Source of the DNA: Vibrio gallaecicus
GTDB lineage: Bacteria; Pseudomonadota; Gammaproteobacteria; Enterobacterales; Vibrionaceae
NCBI RefSeq assembly: GCF_024347495.1
Contig: NZ_AP025490.1
Span: forward strand, 496,001-560,000
DNA: 64,000 bases
Direction of reading: 5' to 3'
Notes under the pieces: model-generated
Told to the model about the DNA's origin: nothing
Seen by the model: the letters and a program-made list of their open reading frames with translations, nothing else
The model's database searches: none
Part shown: positions 28,989-40,408 of the stretch, piece by piece
Layout of the letters: each line of letters starts with the position of its first letter
How positions within the stretch are numbered: position 1 is the first letter of the stretch
Translations under genes and position numbers: made by a program

Positions 28989-29399
28989 GCTAAAGAATTT
29001 TAAAAAAGCCAAGCTATTAGCTTGGCTTTTTTGTATCTGAATTTCAACATCCCTCCTTTCTAGCCCAACGAATCTGTATTTTTTGATGGATACCTGTTTA
29101 ATCCCTCACCAATCTGTAATAAAACTTCAAACCACATCAAACAAATGAATTCTAAAATGGTTGTCAGTAACAAAATTACTTACACTAGAAGGCAATATTT
29201 TCAACTCAAGCCTTGAAAACTCTACTCTCAAGTCCAATATCAAAGATACAAGATTTATCTCAGTATCCTGGTTTGCAATGAAAGACTAAGTTAATAGTTA
29301 TAGATCCTACTCTATGCTAATAACTGGTTAACCACTGGTAGAGACAAACGGCATTTAACCAGATCGTACTCGGTCTGAGAACGAAGAGATTCCTAGCAC
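28989..29399 (+). other. lpxC-secA intergenic region, no secM
   Basis: This 411-bp gap contains the lpxC terminator (29002-29032) and then about 365 bp with no supportable gene on either strand. E. coli has secM here. Short plus-strand frames (about 20 codons, for example from 29083) lack ribosome sites and any SecM-like arrest sequence. Near secA a perfect 8-bp inverted repeat CTGGTTAA / TTAACCAG (29324-29331, 29355-29362) and the palindrome TGGTTAACCA (29325-29334) could structure the leader. TTGCAA (29273-29278) with TTATAG (29298-29303) is a weak candidate promoter. Confidence 0.6.
29002..29032 (+). terminator. lpxC terminator
   Basis: AAAAAAGCCAAGC / GCTTGGCTTTTTT stem-loop with loop TATTA. 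Confidence 0.92.
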
Positions 29400-32135
29400 A
29401 TGATTACTAAGCTGCTGACAAAGGTAATTGGCAGTCGCAATGATAGAACACTGCGCCGCCTTAAAAAAATCGTAAAAGAAATTAATAACTACGAGCCAAC
29501 ATTTGAAGCTCTATCTGATGAAGAGTTGAAGAATAAAACCGTTGAATTTAGAGCTCGTATTGAAAAAGGTGAAAGCCTAGAACAGCTACTCCCAGAAGCA
29601 TTCGCAACAGTACGTGAAGCATCTAAACGTGTATATGGCATGCGTCATTTCGACATGCAGCTTGTTGGCGGCATGGTACTTAACGCTGGTCAAATTGCAG
29701 AGATGCGTACTGGTGAAGGTAAAACGTTAACAGCAACTCTTCCTGCTTATTTGAATGCATTACCAAGTAAAGGTGTTCACGTCGTTACAGTGAATGACTA
29801 CCTAGCTAAGCGTGATGCGGAAACAAACCGCCCATTATTTGAATTTTTAGGTATGACAGTTGGTGTCAATGTGCCAAACATGCCGCCACCGGAAAAAAAA
29901 GAAGCGTACTTAGCTGATATTCTATACGGAACAAATAATGAATTTGGTTTCGATTACCTACGTGACAATATGGCTTTCCGAGCGGAAGATCGAGTTCAGC
30001 GTGAGCGCTTCTTCGCTGTAGTCGATGAAGTGGATTCTATCTTAATTGATGAAGCTCGTACTCCTCTGATCATTTCAGGACCTGCTGAAGATAGCTCTGA
30101 GCATTACACTCGTATCAATACTTTGATCCCTCACCTTGAACGTCAAGATAAAGAAGATTCTGAAGAGTACCGTGGCGATGGTCACTACACTATGGATGAA
30201 AAATCTAAGCAAGTTCATCTGACTGAAACTGGTCAAGAGTTTGTTGAAGAATTGATGGTGAAAAATGGCTTAATGGAAGAAGGTGATACATTGTATTCAC
30301 CAGCTAATATTAGCTTACTACATCACGTCAATGCTGCTTTACGTGCTCATGTACTTTTTGAAAAAGACGTCGATTACATCGTTACTGAAGAGGGCGAAGT
30401 AGTTATCGTTGATGAGCATACTGGTCGTACAATGCCAGGACGTCGTTGGTCTGAAGGTCTACATCAAGCTGTAGAAGCTAAAGAAGGTGTGAAGATCCAG
30501 AATGAGAACCAAACGCTAGCATCGATCACCTTCCAGAACTTCTTCCGCTTGTACGAAAAACTGTCAGGTATGACAGGTACAGCAGATACAGAAGCATTTG
30601 AATTTCAGTCTATCTACGGTTTAGAAACGGTAGTTATTCCAACGAACCGTCCAATGGTACGTGATGACATGCCCGATGTTGTATATCGTACCGAAGAAGA
30701 TAAATTTAATGCGATCATTGAAGATATCAAAGAGCGTGTTGAAAAAGGACAACCGAGCTTAGTTGGTACTGTTTCGATTGAAAAATCAGAACTACTTTCT
30801 AATGCGCTTAAGAAAGCTAAAATTAAGCATAATGTACTGAATGCAAAATTCCATGAAATGGAAGCAGAAATCGTTGCACAAGCTGGTACGCCAGGTGCAG
30901 TAACGATCGCAACTAACATGGCAGGTCGTGGTACTGATATCGTGTTAGGTGGTAGTTGGCAGTCTGAAGTGGATAAGTTAGAAAATCCAACGAAAGAACA
31001 GATTGATCAGATTAAAGCTGACTGGAAAGTTGTACACGATAAAGTATTAGAGTCAGGTGGTTTACATATCATTGGTACTGAGCGTCATGAATCTCGCCGT
31101 ATTGATAACCAGCTACGTGGTCGTTCTGGTCGTCAAGGTGACGCAGGTTCTTCACGTTTTTACTTATCTATGGAAGATTCATTACTCCGTATTTTCACTT
31201 CAGATCGTATGGCTGGTCTTATCCAAAGCGGTATGGATGAAGGTGAAGCGATTGAAAGCCGTATGCTTTCGCGTTCTATTGAAAAAGCGCAGCGTAAGGT
31301 TGAAGGTCGTAACTTTGATATCCGTAAGCAGCTGCTAGAATATGATGATGTAGCAAATGACCAACGTAAAGTGGTTTACGAGCTGCGTGATGAACTAATG
31401 AGTGCTGATGACATCAGCGATATGATCGAGCAGAACCGTTTTGATGTGTTTACAGCAATTCTTGATGAATACATCCCGCCACAATCTTTAGAAGATATGT
31501 GGGATATTCAAGGTCTACAAGAGCGCTTGAAGAATGATTTTGATTTAGATTTCTCTATTCAAACTTGGTTAGATGAAGACGATAAGCTTTATGAAGAAGC
31601 TTTGCGTGAAAAGATTCTAGCGACTGCTGTTGAAGTATATAAAGAGAAAGAACAGATTGTTGGTGCACAAGTTCTACGTAACTTCGAAAAATCAGTGATG
31701 CTACAAACGTTAGATGGGCTTTGGAAAGAACACTTGGCTGCGATGGATCACTTGCGTCAAGGTATCCACTTACGTGGTTATGCTCAAAAGAACCCGAAAC
31801 AAGAGTATAAGCGTGAGTCTTTTGAGCTATTTGAAGGCTTATTAGATGCTCTGAAAACAGATGTGGTTACTATTCTTTCAAAAGTTCGAGTTCAGCAACA
31901 AGAAGAAGTTGAGAAGATGGAAGCCCAGCGTCAAGCGCAGGCTGAAGAAGCGGCTCGCCGTGCTCAAGCTCAACATGCTTCAGCTCAAAATCAGCTATCA
32001 GATGGCACGAGCGAAGAAGCTGCTGATGGTTCACACCAGCCAGTTGTTCGTGATGAGCGTAAAGTTGGTCGTAATGAACCATGTCCATGTGGAAGTGGTA
32101 AAAAATTCAAGCAATGCCACGGTCAAATTAACTAA
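29400..32135 (+). CDS. secA: Preprotein translocase ATPase SecA
   Basis: The protein has 911 residues. Walker A is [12 protein letters not shown] (about residue 102), the DEAD-like Walker B is [16 protein letters not shown], and the RG-D motif sits in [14 protein letters not shown]. The C-terminal zinc tail [14 protein letters not shown] binds SecB and lipids. It powers post-translational export through SecYEG. Unlike E. coli there is no secM upstream. GAAGAGA about 10-14 nt before the ATG is a weak ribosome site, consistent with translational control. Confidence 0.97.
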   Translation: MITKLLTKVIGSRNDRTLRRLKKIVKEINNYEPTFEALSDEELKNKTVEFRARIEKGESLEQLLPEAFATVREASKRVYGMRHFDMQLVGGMVLNAGQIAEMRTGEGKTLTATLPAYLNALPSKGVHVVTVNDYLAKRDAETNRPLFEFLGMTVGVNVPNMPPPEKKEAYLADILYGTNNEFGFDYLRDNMAFRAEDRVQRERFFAVVDEVDSILIDEARTPLIISGPAEDSSEHYTRINTLIPHLERQDKEDSEEYRGDGHYTMDEKSKQVHLTETGQEFVEELMVKNGLMEEGDTLYSPANISLLHHVNAALRAHVLFEKDVDYIVTEEGEVVIVDEHTGRTMPGRRWSEGLHQAVEAKEGVKIQNENQTLASITFQNFFRLYEKLSGMTGTADTEAFEFQSIYGLETVVIPTNRPMVRDDMPDVVYRTEEDKFNAIIEDIKERVEKGQPSLVGTVSIEKSELLSNALKKAKIKHNVLNAKFHEMEAEIVAQAGTPGAVTIATNMAGRGTDIVLGGSWQSEVDKLENPTKEQIDQIKADWKVVHDKVLESGGLHIIGTERHESRRIDNQLRGRSGRQGDAGSSRFYLSMEDSLLRIFTSDRMAGLIQSGMDEGEAIESRMLSRSIEKAQRKVEGRNFDIRKQLLEYDDVANDQRKVVYELRDELMSADDISDMIEQNRFDVFTAILDEYIPPQSLEDMWDIQGLQERLKNDFDLDFSIQTWLDEDDKLYEEALREKILATAVEVYKEKEQIVGAQVLRNFEKSVMLQTLDGLWKEHLAAMDHLRQGIHLRGYAQKNPKQEYKRESFELFEGLLDALKTDVVTILSKVRVQQQEEVEKMEAQRQAQAEEAARRAQAQHASAQNQLSDGTSEEAADGSHQPVVRDERKVGRNEPCPCGSGKKFKQCHGQIN

Positions 32136-32164
32136 TTAGAACCGTATTTATTTGTATGAAATAG

Positions 32165-32192
32165 AAAGAGTCGCTTAGGCGGCTCTTTTTTT
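32165..32192 (+). terminator. secA terminator
   Basis: AAGAGTCGC / GCGGCTCTT stem with TTAG loop, followed by T7. Confidence 0.9.
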
Positions 32193-32230
32193 AACCAAAA
32201 TTAAGTTAAGCTGTTTAAGTAGAGGCATAA

Positions 32231-32629
32231 ATGAAACGAATTCATATAGTTGCAGGGATTATATTCAATTCTGATAAATCGGAAGTGTTTATAACGAAGC
32301 GCCCAGATAACCTTCATAAAGGAGGGTTCTGGGAGTTTCCCGGAGGAAAAGTTGAAGCCGGCGAGAGTATTGAACAAGCAATGGGGCGTGAGCTAGATGA
32401 AGAGATCGGTATATCTGTCACAGCTCAATCATTATTCGAACATTTAGAATTTGATTACCCTGAAAAATCATTGAAGTTTGATTTTATCCTGGTGACAGAG
32501 TTCGAAAATGAGCCGTATGGGAAAGAAGGTCAACAAGGAAAGTGGGTTAAGATTTTGGATTTAGCTTCTTATTCTTTCCCTGAAGCAAATGTTCCTATTT
32601 TAGAAAGAGTTGTAAAAGAGTTCTCTTAA
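32231..32629 (+). CDS. mutT: 8-oxo-dGTP diphosphatase MutT (Nudix)
   Basis: The protein has 132 residues. The Nudix box is complete: GGKVEAGESIEQAMGRELDE then EIGI, giving the RELxEE metal-binding helix. It hydrolyses 8-oxo-dGTP and so prevents A:T to C:G mutations. Its place after secA matches E. coli, which supports MutT over other Nudix enzymes. A terminator lies between it and secA. Confidence 0.93.
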   Translation: MKRIHIVAGIIFNSDKSEVFITKRPDNLHKGGFWEFPGGKVEAGESIEQAMGRELDEEIGISVTAQSLFEHLEFDYPEKSLKFDFILVTEFENEPYGKEGQQGKWVKILDLASYSFPEANVPILERVVKEFS

Positions 32630-32710
32630 TGACTAGCCTCTGGTTACGAATGTTGTTAATTTAATTGAATCGTAAATACAAAAATGTTTGTTACTTTTAA
32701 CAGTCATTAA

Positions 32711-33541
<831 letters not shown>

Positions 33542-33553
33542 ATAGATATTTAT

Positions 33554-33583
33554 GCGCTGGCAATTGCCGGCGCTTTCTTTATT
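33554..33583 (+). terminator. dapB terminator
   Basis: GCGCTGGC / GCCGGCGC stem with AATT loop followed by TTTCTTTATT. Confidence 0.85.
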
Positions 33584-33908
33584 CGTTGTATTTACCTTAA
33601 TAGTTTCCCTTTCTTAATCTTCAATTTATTCTCTTTTTCCTGCTTGTTTAGCTTATTTTTACTGTTACTTTTATTTATTTGGTTGCTGTTTTTGATTGAA
33701 GCCCTTAAATATCTGCATTTATCTTTGTATTTATCGATTGCTTTTTTTTGATGTTATTTTTACCGCTCGATAATGAGAAGAAATTAGGGGTTAAAATTAT
33801 AAAATCGTAATCTTCGTATTAAAAGAGCCATAAAGTTAGACTTTTGAAGGTTTGAGTGGGTAAATTGAATTAGTTATTACAAATGTTTAATTTCTTTCTC
33901 GTTAAATG

Positions 33909-33937
33909 TTGACACATATCACGCAGATCACTAAAAT
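33909..33937 (+). promoter_or_regulatory. carAB upstream promoter (P1)
   Basis: Perfect TTGACA (33909-33914), 17-nt spacer, TAAAAT (33932-33937). The leader would be about 100 nt. It corresponds in position to the pyrimidine-controlled P1 of E. coli carAB. Confidence 0.75.
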
Positions 33938-33980
33938 ACCGCCAATTTGTCTAATTTCCATAAACACGCACTTATGGGTG

Positions 33981-34009
33981 TTGCAGGAAGGTAGATTTGC
34001 AAATTAAAT
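33981..34009 (+). promoter_or_regulatory. carAB downstream promoter (P2)
   Basis: TTGCAG (33981-33986), 17-nt spacer, TTAAAT (34004-34009). Its -10 lies inside the first ARG box, as expected for the arginine-repressed promoter. Confidence 0.6.
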
Positions 34010-34034
34010 CAATTTTAATGCATTTTTATTTCTG
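33996..34034 (+). promoter_or_regulatory. Tandem ARG boxes (ArgR operator) for carAB
   Basis: Two 18-bp boxes, 33996-34013 and 34017-34034, are separated by the canonical 3 bp. Against the TGAAT-WWWW-ATTCA core each matches about 7 of the 10 fixed positions. They cover the P2 -10 and extend to the ribosome site. The layout matches E. coli carAB, where arginine-bound ArgR represses P2. Confidence 0.7.
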
Positions 34035-34043
34035 GAGGTTGTC

Positions 34044-35183
34044 TTGAAGAAGTCAGCACTGCTTGTCCTAGAAGATGGGACAGTATTTCACGGTGAAGCC
34101 ATCGGCGCGGTCGGTTCTGCAGTTGGTGAAGTCGTTTTTAATACCTCGATGACGGGGTACCAAGAAATCCTCACTGATCCTTCCTATTCTCAACAAATCG
34201 TTACCCTTACTTATCCTCACATTGGCAATACCGGAACCAATTCCGAAGATGAAGAATCCTCTTCAATCCATGCTCAAGGCCTTGTGATTCGCGATCTCCC
34301 TCTAATCGCTTCTAACTTCCGTAATGAACAATCTCTTTCTGATTATCTAAAGTCGCAAAACGTTATTGGTATTGCTGACATAGACACTCGTAAGTTGACG
34401 CGTATTTTACGAGAGAAAGGCGCGCAAAACGGTTGTATCGTAGCGGGTAACAATTTAGATGAAGCTTTGGCTCTAGCTAAAGCAAAAGAATTCCCTGGCC
34501 TGAAAGGTATGGACCTTGCGAAAGAAGTTACAACAAAAGAAGCGTATCAATGGAAACAAGGTTCGTGGACGCTTACGGGTGGACTTCCTGAAGCGAAAGC
34601 AGACTCTGAATTGCCATACCACGTTGTTGCTTATGACTTCGGTGCAAAACGAAATATCTTACGAATGCTTGTTGACCGCGGCTGCCGCCTAACGGTTGTT
34701 CCTGCTGAAACTTCAGCAGAAGAAGTACTCGCTCTAAACCCTGACGGCGTTTTCCTTTCAAATGGTCCTGGTGACCCAGAACCATGTACTTACGCGATTG
34801 AAGCAACAAAAGTGTTCCTAGAAAAAGGTTTACCAATCTTTGGTATCTGTCTAGGTCACCAGATTCTTGCTCTTGCGTCAGGCGCTAAAACAGTGAAGAT
34901 GAAGTTTGGCCACCACGGTGCAAACCACCCGGTTAAAGACTTAGATCGTGATGTAGTGATGATTACTTCACAAAACCACGGCTTCGCTGCTGACGAAGAT
35001 ACGCTTCCAGAGACATTACGAGCGACTCATAAGTCTCTATTTGATGGTTCTCTACAAGGTATCCACCGTACAGATAAACCAGCATTTAGCTTCCAAGGTC
35101 ACCCAGAAGCAAGCCCAGGTCCAGAAGATGCGGCGCCGCTATTCGACCACTTCATTGAATTAATTAAACAGCACACAGCGTAA
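34044..35183 (+). CDS. carA: Carbamoyl-phosphate synthase small (glutaminase) subunit
   Basis: The protein has 379 residues. The start is a TTG, with TGGAGG at 34033-34038; E. coli carA also starts with TTG. The class I amidotransferase nucleophile is in GICLGHQ, with the His-Glu pair in [12 protein letters not shown]. It releases ammonia from glutamine and channels it to CarB. It begins the carAB operon for arginine and pyrimidines, 16 nt before carB. Confidence 0.97.
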   Translation: MKKSALLVLEDGTVFHGEAIGAVGSAVGEVVFNTSMTGYQEILTDPSYSQQIVTLTYPHIGNTGTNSEDEESSSIHAQGLVIRDLPLIASNFRNEQSLSDYLKSQNVIGIADIDTRKLTRILREKGAQNGCIVAGNNLDEALALAKAKEFPGLKGMDLAKEVTTKEAYQWKQGSWTLTGGLPEAKADSELPYHVVAYDFGAKRNILRMLVDRGCRLTVVPAETSAEEVLALNPDGVFLSNGPGDPEPCTYAIEATKVFLEKGLPIFGICLGHQILALASGAKTVKMKFGHHGANHPVKDLDRDVVMITSQNHGFAADEDTLPETLRATHKSLFDGSLQGIHRTDKPAFSFQGHPEASPGPEDAAPLFDHFIELIKQHTA

Positions 35184-35199
35184 TCCGGAGTAGTAGATA

Positions 35200-38100
35200 A
35201 TGCCAAAACGTACTGACATTAAAAGTGTTCTAATTCTAGGTGCTGGTCCGATTGTTATCGGTCAAGCATGTGAGTTTGATTACTCTGGTGCTCAAGCTTG
35301 TAAAGCACTTCGCGAAGAAGGTTACCGAGTTATTCTTGTAAACTCGAACCCAGCGACAATCATGACTGACCCAGACATGGCTGATGCGACTTACATCGAA
35401 CCTATTCAATGGGAAGTGGTTCGTAACATCATCGCTAAAGAGAAGCCAGATGCAGTTCTACCGACAATGGGTGGTCAAACTGCACTTAACTGTGCGTTAG
35501 ATTTAGAAAAATACGGTGTACTTGAAGAGTTCGGCGTAGAGATGATTGGCGCAACTGCTGACGCTATCGATAAAGCTGAAGACCGCTCTCGTTTTGATAA
35601 AGCAATGAAAGCTATTGGTCTTGAGTGTCCAACGGCTGATACAGCGAAAACGATGGAAGAAGCTTACAAAGTTCAAGAAATGGTTGGTTTCCCTTGTATC
35701 ATTCGTCCATCGTTTACGATGGGTGGTACAGGCGGTGGTATCGCTTATAACAAAGAAGAATTTGAAGAAATTTGTCGTCGTGGTCTGGATCTTTCTCCAA
35801 CCAACGAACTTCTAATCGATGAGTCACTTATCGGTTGGAAAGAGTATGAGATGGAAGTGGTTCGCGACAAGAACGACAACTGCATCATCGTATGTGCGAT
35901 TGAAAACTTTGACCCAATGGGTATTCACACTGGTGACTCGATCACCGTGGCTCCTGCTCAAACGCTAACAGACAAAGAATACCAACTAATGCGTAACGCT
36001 TCTCTAGCGGTACTGCGTGAGATTGGTGTTGAAACGGGTGGCTCAAACGTACAGTTTGGTATTAACCCGAAAGATGGCCGTATGGTTATCATCGAGATGA
36101 ACCCACGTGTATCTCGTTCTTCTGCACTTGCTTCTAAAGCAACAGGTTTCCCAATCGCTAAGATTGCAGCGAAACTGGCTGTTGGCTTTACGCTAGATGA
36201 GCTAATGAATGACATCACTGGTGGCGCAACGCCAGCATCATTCGAACCAACAATCGATTACGTAGTAACTAAGATTCCTCGTTTTAACTTCGAGAAGTTT
36301 GCAGGTGCTAACGACCGTCTAACGACTCAAATGAAGTCGGTTGGTGAAGTTATGGCTATCGGCCGTAACCAACAAGAATCTCTACAGAAAGCACTTCGCG
36401 GTCTAGAAGTTGGCGCAACTGGTTTTGACGAAATGGTTGACCTAGATGCACCTGATGCTCTAACGACGATTCGCCATGAGCTTAAAGAAGCTGGTTCTGA
36501 CCGTATTTGGTATATCGCAGATGCTTTCCGTGCTGGTATGTCAGTCGATGGTGTATTCAACCTAACGCAAATTGACCGTTGGTTCCTAGTTCAAATTGAA
36601 GACATCGTAAAACTAGAGCAAGAACTTAAAGCGAAAGGCTTTGCTGGTCTGAATAAAGACGAGCTAATGAAGCTTAAGCGTAAAGGTTTTGCTGATGCTC
36701 GCCTGTCTAAGATTCTAGGTGTGGCTGAAAGTGAAATTCGTCGTCTACGTGACCAATACGATATTCACCCAGTCTACAAGCGTGTAGATACGTGTGCGGC
36801 TGAGTTCTCTTCTGATACGGCTTACATGTACTCATCTTACGATGACGAATGTGAATCTAACCCAACAGATAAAGAAAAAATCATGATCTTAGGCGGCGGT
36901 CCAAACCGTATCGGCCAAGGTATTGAATTCGATTACTGTTGTGTACATGCATCTCTAGCATTACGTGAAGATGGCTACGAAACAATCATGGTTAACTGTA
37001 ACCCTGAGACAGTTTCGACAGACTACGATACGTCTGACCGTCTGTACTTTGAACCAGTAACTCTGGAAGACGTACTAGCAATCGTTCGTGTTGAGAAGCC
37101 AAAAGGCGTTATCGTTCAGTACGGTGGTCAAACACCACTGAAACTGGCTCGTGAGCTTGAAGCTGCTGGCGTACCAATCATTGGTACTAGCCCAGACGCA
37201 ATCGACCGTGCAGAAGACCGTGAGCGTTTCCAGGTTGCTGTTGACCGTCTTGGCCTTCTACAACCAGAAAACGCGACAGTAACAACAATGGAGCAAGCGG
37301 TAGAGAAATCTCGCGAAATCGGCTTCCCATTGGTTGTTCGTCCTTCTTATGTTCTTGGTGGTCGTGCGATGGAAATCGTATATGACGAGCAAGACTTACG
37401 TCGCTACTTCAACGAAGCGGTAAGCGTTTCAAATGAATCTCCAGTACTACTTGATAGTTTCCTTGACGATGCTGTTGAAGTAGATGTTGATGCAATTTGT
37501 GACGGTGAACGCGTTGTTATTGCGGGTATCATGGAGCATATCGAACAAGCGGGTGTTCACTCTGGTGACTCAGCATGTTCTCTGCCTGCTTACACGCTAA
37601 GCCAAGAAATCCAAGACGTAATGCGTGAGCAAGTTGAAAAGCTAGCGTTTGAGTTGGGTGTTCGTGGTCTAATGAATACGCAGTTTGCTGTTAAGAACAA
37701 CGAAGTGTACCTAATCGAGGTTAACCCTCGTGCAGCACGTACAGTACCGTTTGTATCGAAAGCAACAGGCGCAGCTGTCGCTAAGATTGCAGCACGTGTT
37801 ATGGCGGGTCAATCTCTAGAATCTCAAGGCTTTACGAAAGAAATTATCCCACCATACTACTCAGTGAAAGAAGTTGTTCTGCCGTTCAACAAATTCCCTG
37901 GTGTTGACCCACTATTAGGCCCAGAAATGCGCTCTACTGGTGAAGTTATGGGTGTTGGTGCAACGTTTGCTGAAGCATATTCTAAAGCTGAATTGGGTTG
38001 TGGCAATATTTACCCAGAAGGTGGTCGTGCACTTCTTTCTGTTCGTGAAGGCGATAAAGAACGTGTTGTTGACCTAGCTTCTAAGCTATCTAAGCTTGGT

Positions 38101-38430
38101 TACCAGCTAGACGCAACTCACGGTACTGCTGTTATCCTTGGCGAAGCGGGCATCAACCCTCGTCTAGTAAACAAAGTACACGAAGGTCGTCCTCATATTC
38201 TTGACCGTATCAAGAACAACGAGTACACGTACATCGTGAACACTGCAGCTGGCCGTCAAGCGATTGAAGATTCAAAAGTTCTTCGTCGTGGTGCACTTGC
38301 TGAGAAAGTTAACTACACGACTACGCTAAACGCTGCATTCGCGACTTGTATGGCGCACACTGCAGACGCGAAGACGTCAGTAACTTCGGTTCAAGAGCTA
38401 CACGCTCAGGTTAAAGCTTCTCAAGCTTAA
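35200..38430 (+). CDS. carB: Carbamoyl-phosphate synthase large subunit
   Basis: The protein has 1076 residues with two homologous ATP-grasp halves (about 1-400 and 550-935), an oligomerisation region between them and a C-terminal allosteric domain (about 936-1076) that binds UMP and ornithine in E. coli. The motifs [19 protein letters not shown] and [15 protein letters not shown] open the two halves. It makes carbamoyl phosphate from bicarbonate, ammonia and two ATP. Confidence 0.98.
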   Translation: MPKRTDIKSVLILGAGPIVIGQACEFDYSGAQACKALREEGYRVILVNSNPATIMTDPDMADATYIEPIQWEVVRNIIAKEKPDAVLPTMGGQTALNCALDLEKYGVLEEFGVEMIGATADAIDKAEDRSRFDKAMKAIGLECPTADTAKTMEEAYKVQEMVGFPCIIRPSFTMGGTGGGIAYNKEEFEEICRRGLDLSPTNELLIDESLIGWKEYEMEVVRDKNDNCIIVCAIENFDPMGIHTGDSITVAPAQTLTDKEYQLMRNASLAVLREIGVETGGSNVQFGINPKDGRMVIIEMNPRVSRSSALASKATGFPIAKIAAKLAVGFTLDELMNDITGGATPASFEPTIDYVVTKIPRFNFEKFAGANDRLTTQMKSVGEVMAIGRNQQESLQKALRGLEVGATGFDEMVDLDAPDALTTIRHELKEAGSDRIWYIADAFRAGMSVDGVFNLTQIDRWFLVQIEDIVKLEQELKAKGFAGLNKDELMKLKRKGFADARLSKILGVAESEIRRLRDQYDIHPVYKRVDTCAAEFSSDTAYMYSSYDDECESNPTDKEKIMILGGGPNRIGQGIEFDYCCVHASLALREDGYETIMVNCNPETVSTDYDTSDRLYFEPVTLEDVLAIVRVEKPKGVIVQYGGQTPLKLARELEAAGVPIIGTSPDAIDRAEDRERFQVAVDRLGLLQPENATVTTMEQAVEKSREIGFPLVVRPSYVLGGRAMEIVYDEQDLRRYFNEAVSVSNESPVLLDSFLDDAVEVDVDAICDGERVVIAGIMEHIEQAGVHSGDSACSLPAYTLSQEIQDVMREQVEKLAFELGVRGLMNTQFAVKNNEVYLIEVNPRAARTVPFVSKATGAAVAKIAARVMAGQSLESQGFTKEIIPPYYSVKEVVLPFNKFPGVDPLLGPEMRSTGEVMGVGATFAEAYSKAELGCGNIYPEGGRALLSVREGDKERVVDLASKLSKLGYQLDATHGTAVILGEAGINPRLVNKVHEGRPHILDRIKNNEYTYIVNTAAGRQAIEDSKVLRRGALAEKVNYTTTLNAAFATCMAHTADAKTSVTSVQELHAQVKASQA

Positions 38431-38470
38431 TCGCCTAAAGTGTATCGCTGTTAAACGGATATAAATGTTC

Positions 38471-38499
38471 AAAGCCCACTCTTCGGAGTGGGCTTTTTT
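38471..38499 (+). terminator. carAB terminator
   Basis: AAAGCCCACTC-TTCG-GAGTGGGCTTT stem followed by a T-run. Confidence 0.93.
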
Positions 38500-38625
38500 A
38501 TGTCTGTTATCTTGCTTGAGTTAAATGATGAATATTTAGAATAGGTTAGAATCTTGTGTTTCGTTATTGATCGCCTGTCGTGAGTGGTAACTTGTCGCTA
38601 TACGGGAATGTAAGGTGTTGGGTAT

Positions 38626-39405
38626 ATGGAAATCACTCTTGAAATATTGGCTATTTTGTTTGTTGTCGCAACGGCAGCTGGCTTTATTGATGCAATGGCT
38701 GGCGGCGGTGGGTTAATCACTCTACCGGCATTGCTAGCGGCAGGAGTACCACCAACGCAAGCACTGGCAACCAACAAACTCCAAAGCTCATTTGGCAGCT
38801 TCTCAGCAAGTTGGTATTTCGTACGTAATGGTATTGTCAGCATTAAGGAGATGCGTCTCGCTATCTTTTGTACCTTTATAGGCTCTGCAATTGGTGCTGA
38901 GTTAGTTCAGCACATTGATGCGAGTTTACTGACTAGCGTGATCCCACTTCTGCTTATTGCTATTTCCCTCTATTTCTTATTAGCTCCACAAACCAAAGCG
39001 TCTGAAGGAAAAGCAAAGATCTCCGAGGCGATCTTTGCTTTGTGTGTTGGTGGTGGTGTTGGTTTCTATGATGGTTTTTTTGGTCCAGGAACTGGTTCCA
39101 TTTTCACTGTTTGCTTTGTCGCGATAGGTCATTTTTCATTAGTCGATGCTACGGCGCGAACTAAGGTGCTTAATTTCACCTCGAATATCGCCGCTTTAAT
39201 CTTCTTTATCTTGGCTGGCTTACCAATTTGGGAGTTAGGGTTAGTGATGGCGGTTGGCGGTTTTATGGGGGCTCAACTCGGCGCTAAAGTGGTGGTGACA
39301 AAAGGGCAAAAATGGATTCGTCCCCTTGTGATCGTGATGTCGATGCTAATGGCGTCTAAACTGCTTTGGGAACAGCATCAACAATGGTTTCTATCAGTAT
39401 TTTAA
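38626..39405 (+). CDS. TSUP-family (TauE/SafE) membrane permease
   Basis: The protein has 259 residues with seven or eight predicted membrane helices. Signature segments are GFIDAMAGGGGLITLPAL near the N-terminus and GFYDGFFGPGTGS in the second half, typical of the YfcA-like branch. Family members move sulfite, sulfoacetate, taurine-related or other organic anions, but the substrate here is unknown. The last 50 nt overlap the 3' end of the convergent LysR gene, which might regulate it. Confidence 0.88.
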   Translation: MEITLEILAILFVVATAAGFIDAMAGGGGLITLPALLAAGVPPTQALATNKLQSSFGSFSASWYFVRNGIVSIKEMRLAIFCTFIGSAIGAELVQHIDASLLTSVIPLLLIAISLYFLLAPQTKASEGKAKISEAIFALCVGGGVGFYDGFFGPGTGSIFTVCFVAIGHFSLVDATARTKVLNFTSNIAALIFFILAGLPIWELGLVMAVGGFMGAQLGAKVVVTKGQKWIRPLVIVMSMLMASKLLWEQHQQWFLSVF

Positions 39406-40201
39406 CTCGTGGAGACTGGTAGCTATTCGGTCTTACACAGATATGAATTGGTCGAATCAGCCCCTTTAATTCGGGAAAGCTATACAAATATTGAGGCTCA
39501 ATATTAAGTGTCTTGACGATCGATAGCGGGATTAAAGCCGGACCTGTCCCACCCAACGCAAGTTGAGCGGCTGCTGTGTAGGCATCCATCTCCATCAGGG
39601 GCTTAATACCAAACCTTTCTAATACAGACAGCTGATAAGAGTTCGCGGGGTTAGTCATATCGTTAGTGATGATTTTGGGTGGAAGCTTCACTAGCGGCGT
39701 CTTACTCACTATGTAGAACGGTTCATCAAACAGATGGAATGTCATCAATCCATGATGTGGTGGCAATAGACCAGCACACAACCCTAAAGTCGCTTTGCCC
39801 GATTGTACTCGTTCTATAATTCTAGGAGTGTGGTTGGTGGTGATAGTGATGTATTTATCTTGTTGGATAAATTGCCCCATCATCGCACCTAAATAACCAG
39901 CGATCAGCGATTTAGAACTATCTAAGGTGATGAGAGTGGTATCTTCCAATTCTTGCTGTTCATAAATAAGCCCACGAAGCTCATTGAATGTAGGACCAAT
40001 ACTCTCGATTAATGCAATCGCAGCTGGTGTTAGTTTTATCTGCCGGCCGTTCGGTTCTATGAGCTTTTTTCCTAGTTTCTTTTCTAGGTTAGCAATTCGT
40101 TTGCTAACTGCTGATTGGCTGATATAAAGCAAACTGCCAGTGCGGCTCATGGTTTTTGCTTTACTTAAAACCAATAGAGTTTCGATTCCTTCGAGTAGCA
40201 T
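39356..40201 (-). CDS. LysR-family transcriptional regulator
   Basis: The protein has 281 residues. The N-terminal winged helix-turn-helix covers about residues 3-62 (SKAKTMSRTGSLLYISQSAV then SKRIANLEKKLG), and a periplasmic-binding-like effector domain follows (about 90-280). Its target and inducer cannot be told from sequence. It is convergent with, and overlaps, the TSUP permease gene. Its promoter must lie in the 160 bp between its start and the yadS terminator. Confidence 0.9.
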   Translation of the reverse strand: MLLEGIETLLVLSKAKTMSRTGSLLYISQSAVSKRIANLEKKLGKKLIEPNGRQIKLTPAAIALIESIGPTFNELRGLIYEQQELEDTTLITLDSSKSLIAGYLGAMMGQFIQQDKYITITTNHTPRIIERVQSGKATLGLCAGLLPPHHGLMTFHLFDEPFYIVSKTPLVKLPPKIITNDMTNPANSYQLSVLERFGIKPLMEMDAYTAAAQLALGGTGPALIPLSIVKTLNIEPQYLYSFPELKGLIRPIHICVRPNSYQSPRVKILIETIVDAVPKAV

Positions 40202-40362
40202 TAGGCTGTATTCATGAAAGTTGGGAATGATTGTTTCAACTTACCTTAAACACTATCCATTCTCTAGATTTGAAACTAAAGCTTTGAACTAAGTTAGGCA
40301 TTTTTAATTAGACTAGAAAATAGTAACAAAGAAAGCAAAAGGCTTGTGGTGAAGGTCGCAGA

Positions 40363-40393
40363 TAAAAAAGGCTCCTTTGCGGAGCACTTTTTT
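40363..40393 (-). terminator. Terminator of the mtnN-cbiB-btuF-yadS operon
   Basis: On the minus strand GCTCC-GCAAA-GGAGC is followed by CTTTTTT, 16 nt after yadS. Confidence 0.85.
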
Positions 40394-40408
40394 ATTTTTA
40401 CCGATAGC

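Larger units (their letters stand above)
33542..34043 (+). other. dapB-carA intergenic region
   Basis: This 502-bp gap has three parts: the dapB terminator (33554-33583); about 180 bp rich in T and C and poor in G (33590-33770), which looks unstructured; and the carAB control region with two promoters and two ARG boxes (33909-34034). No supportable gene is seen. A 33-codon frame from about 33906 overlaps the first promoter's -35 and is not considered real. Confidence 0.65.

Noticed and set aside
29083..29230. Short plus-strand frames of 20-23 codons in the lpxC-secA gap as a SecM analogue
   Set aside because: They have no ribosome sites, no signal sequence and no arrest-like C-terminus.
33906..34010. 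A 33-codon frame upstream of carA as a leader peptide
   Set aside because: Its ATG precedes or overlaps the P1 -35 element, so it is outside the expected transcript, and it has no ribosome site.
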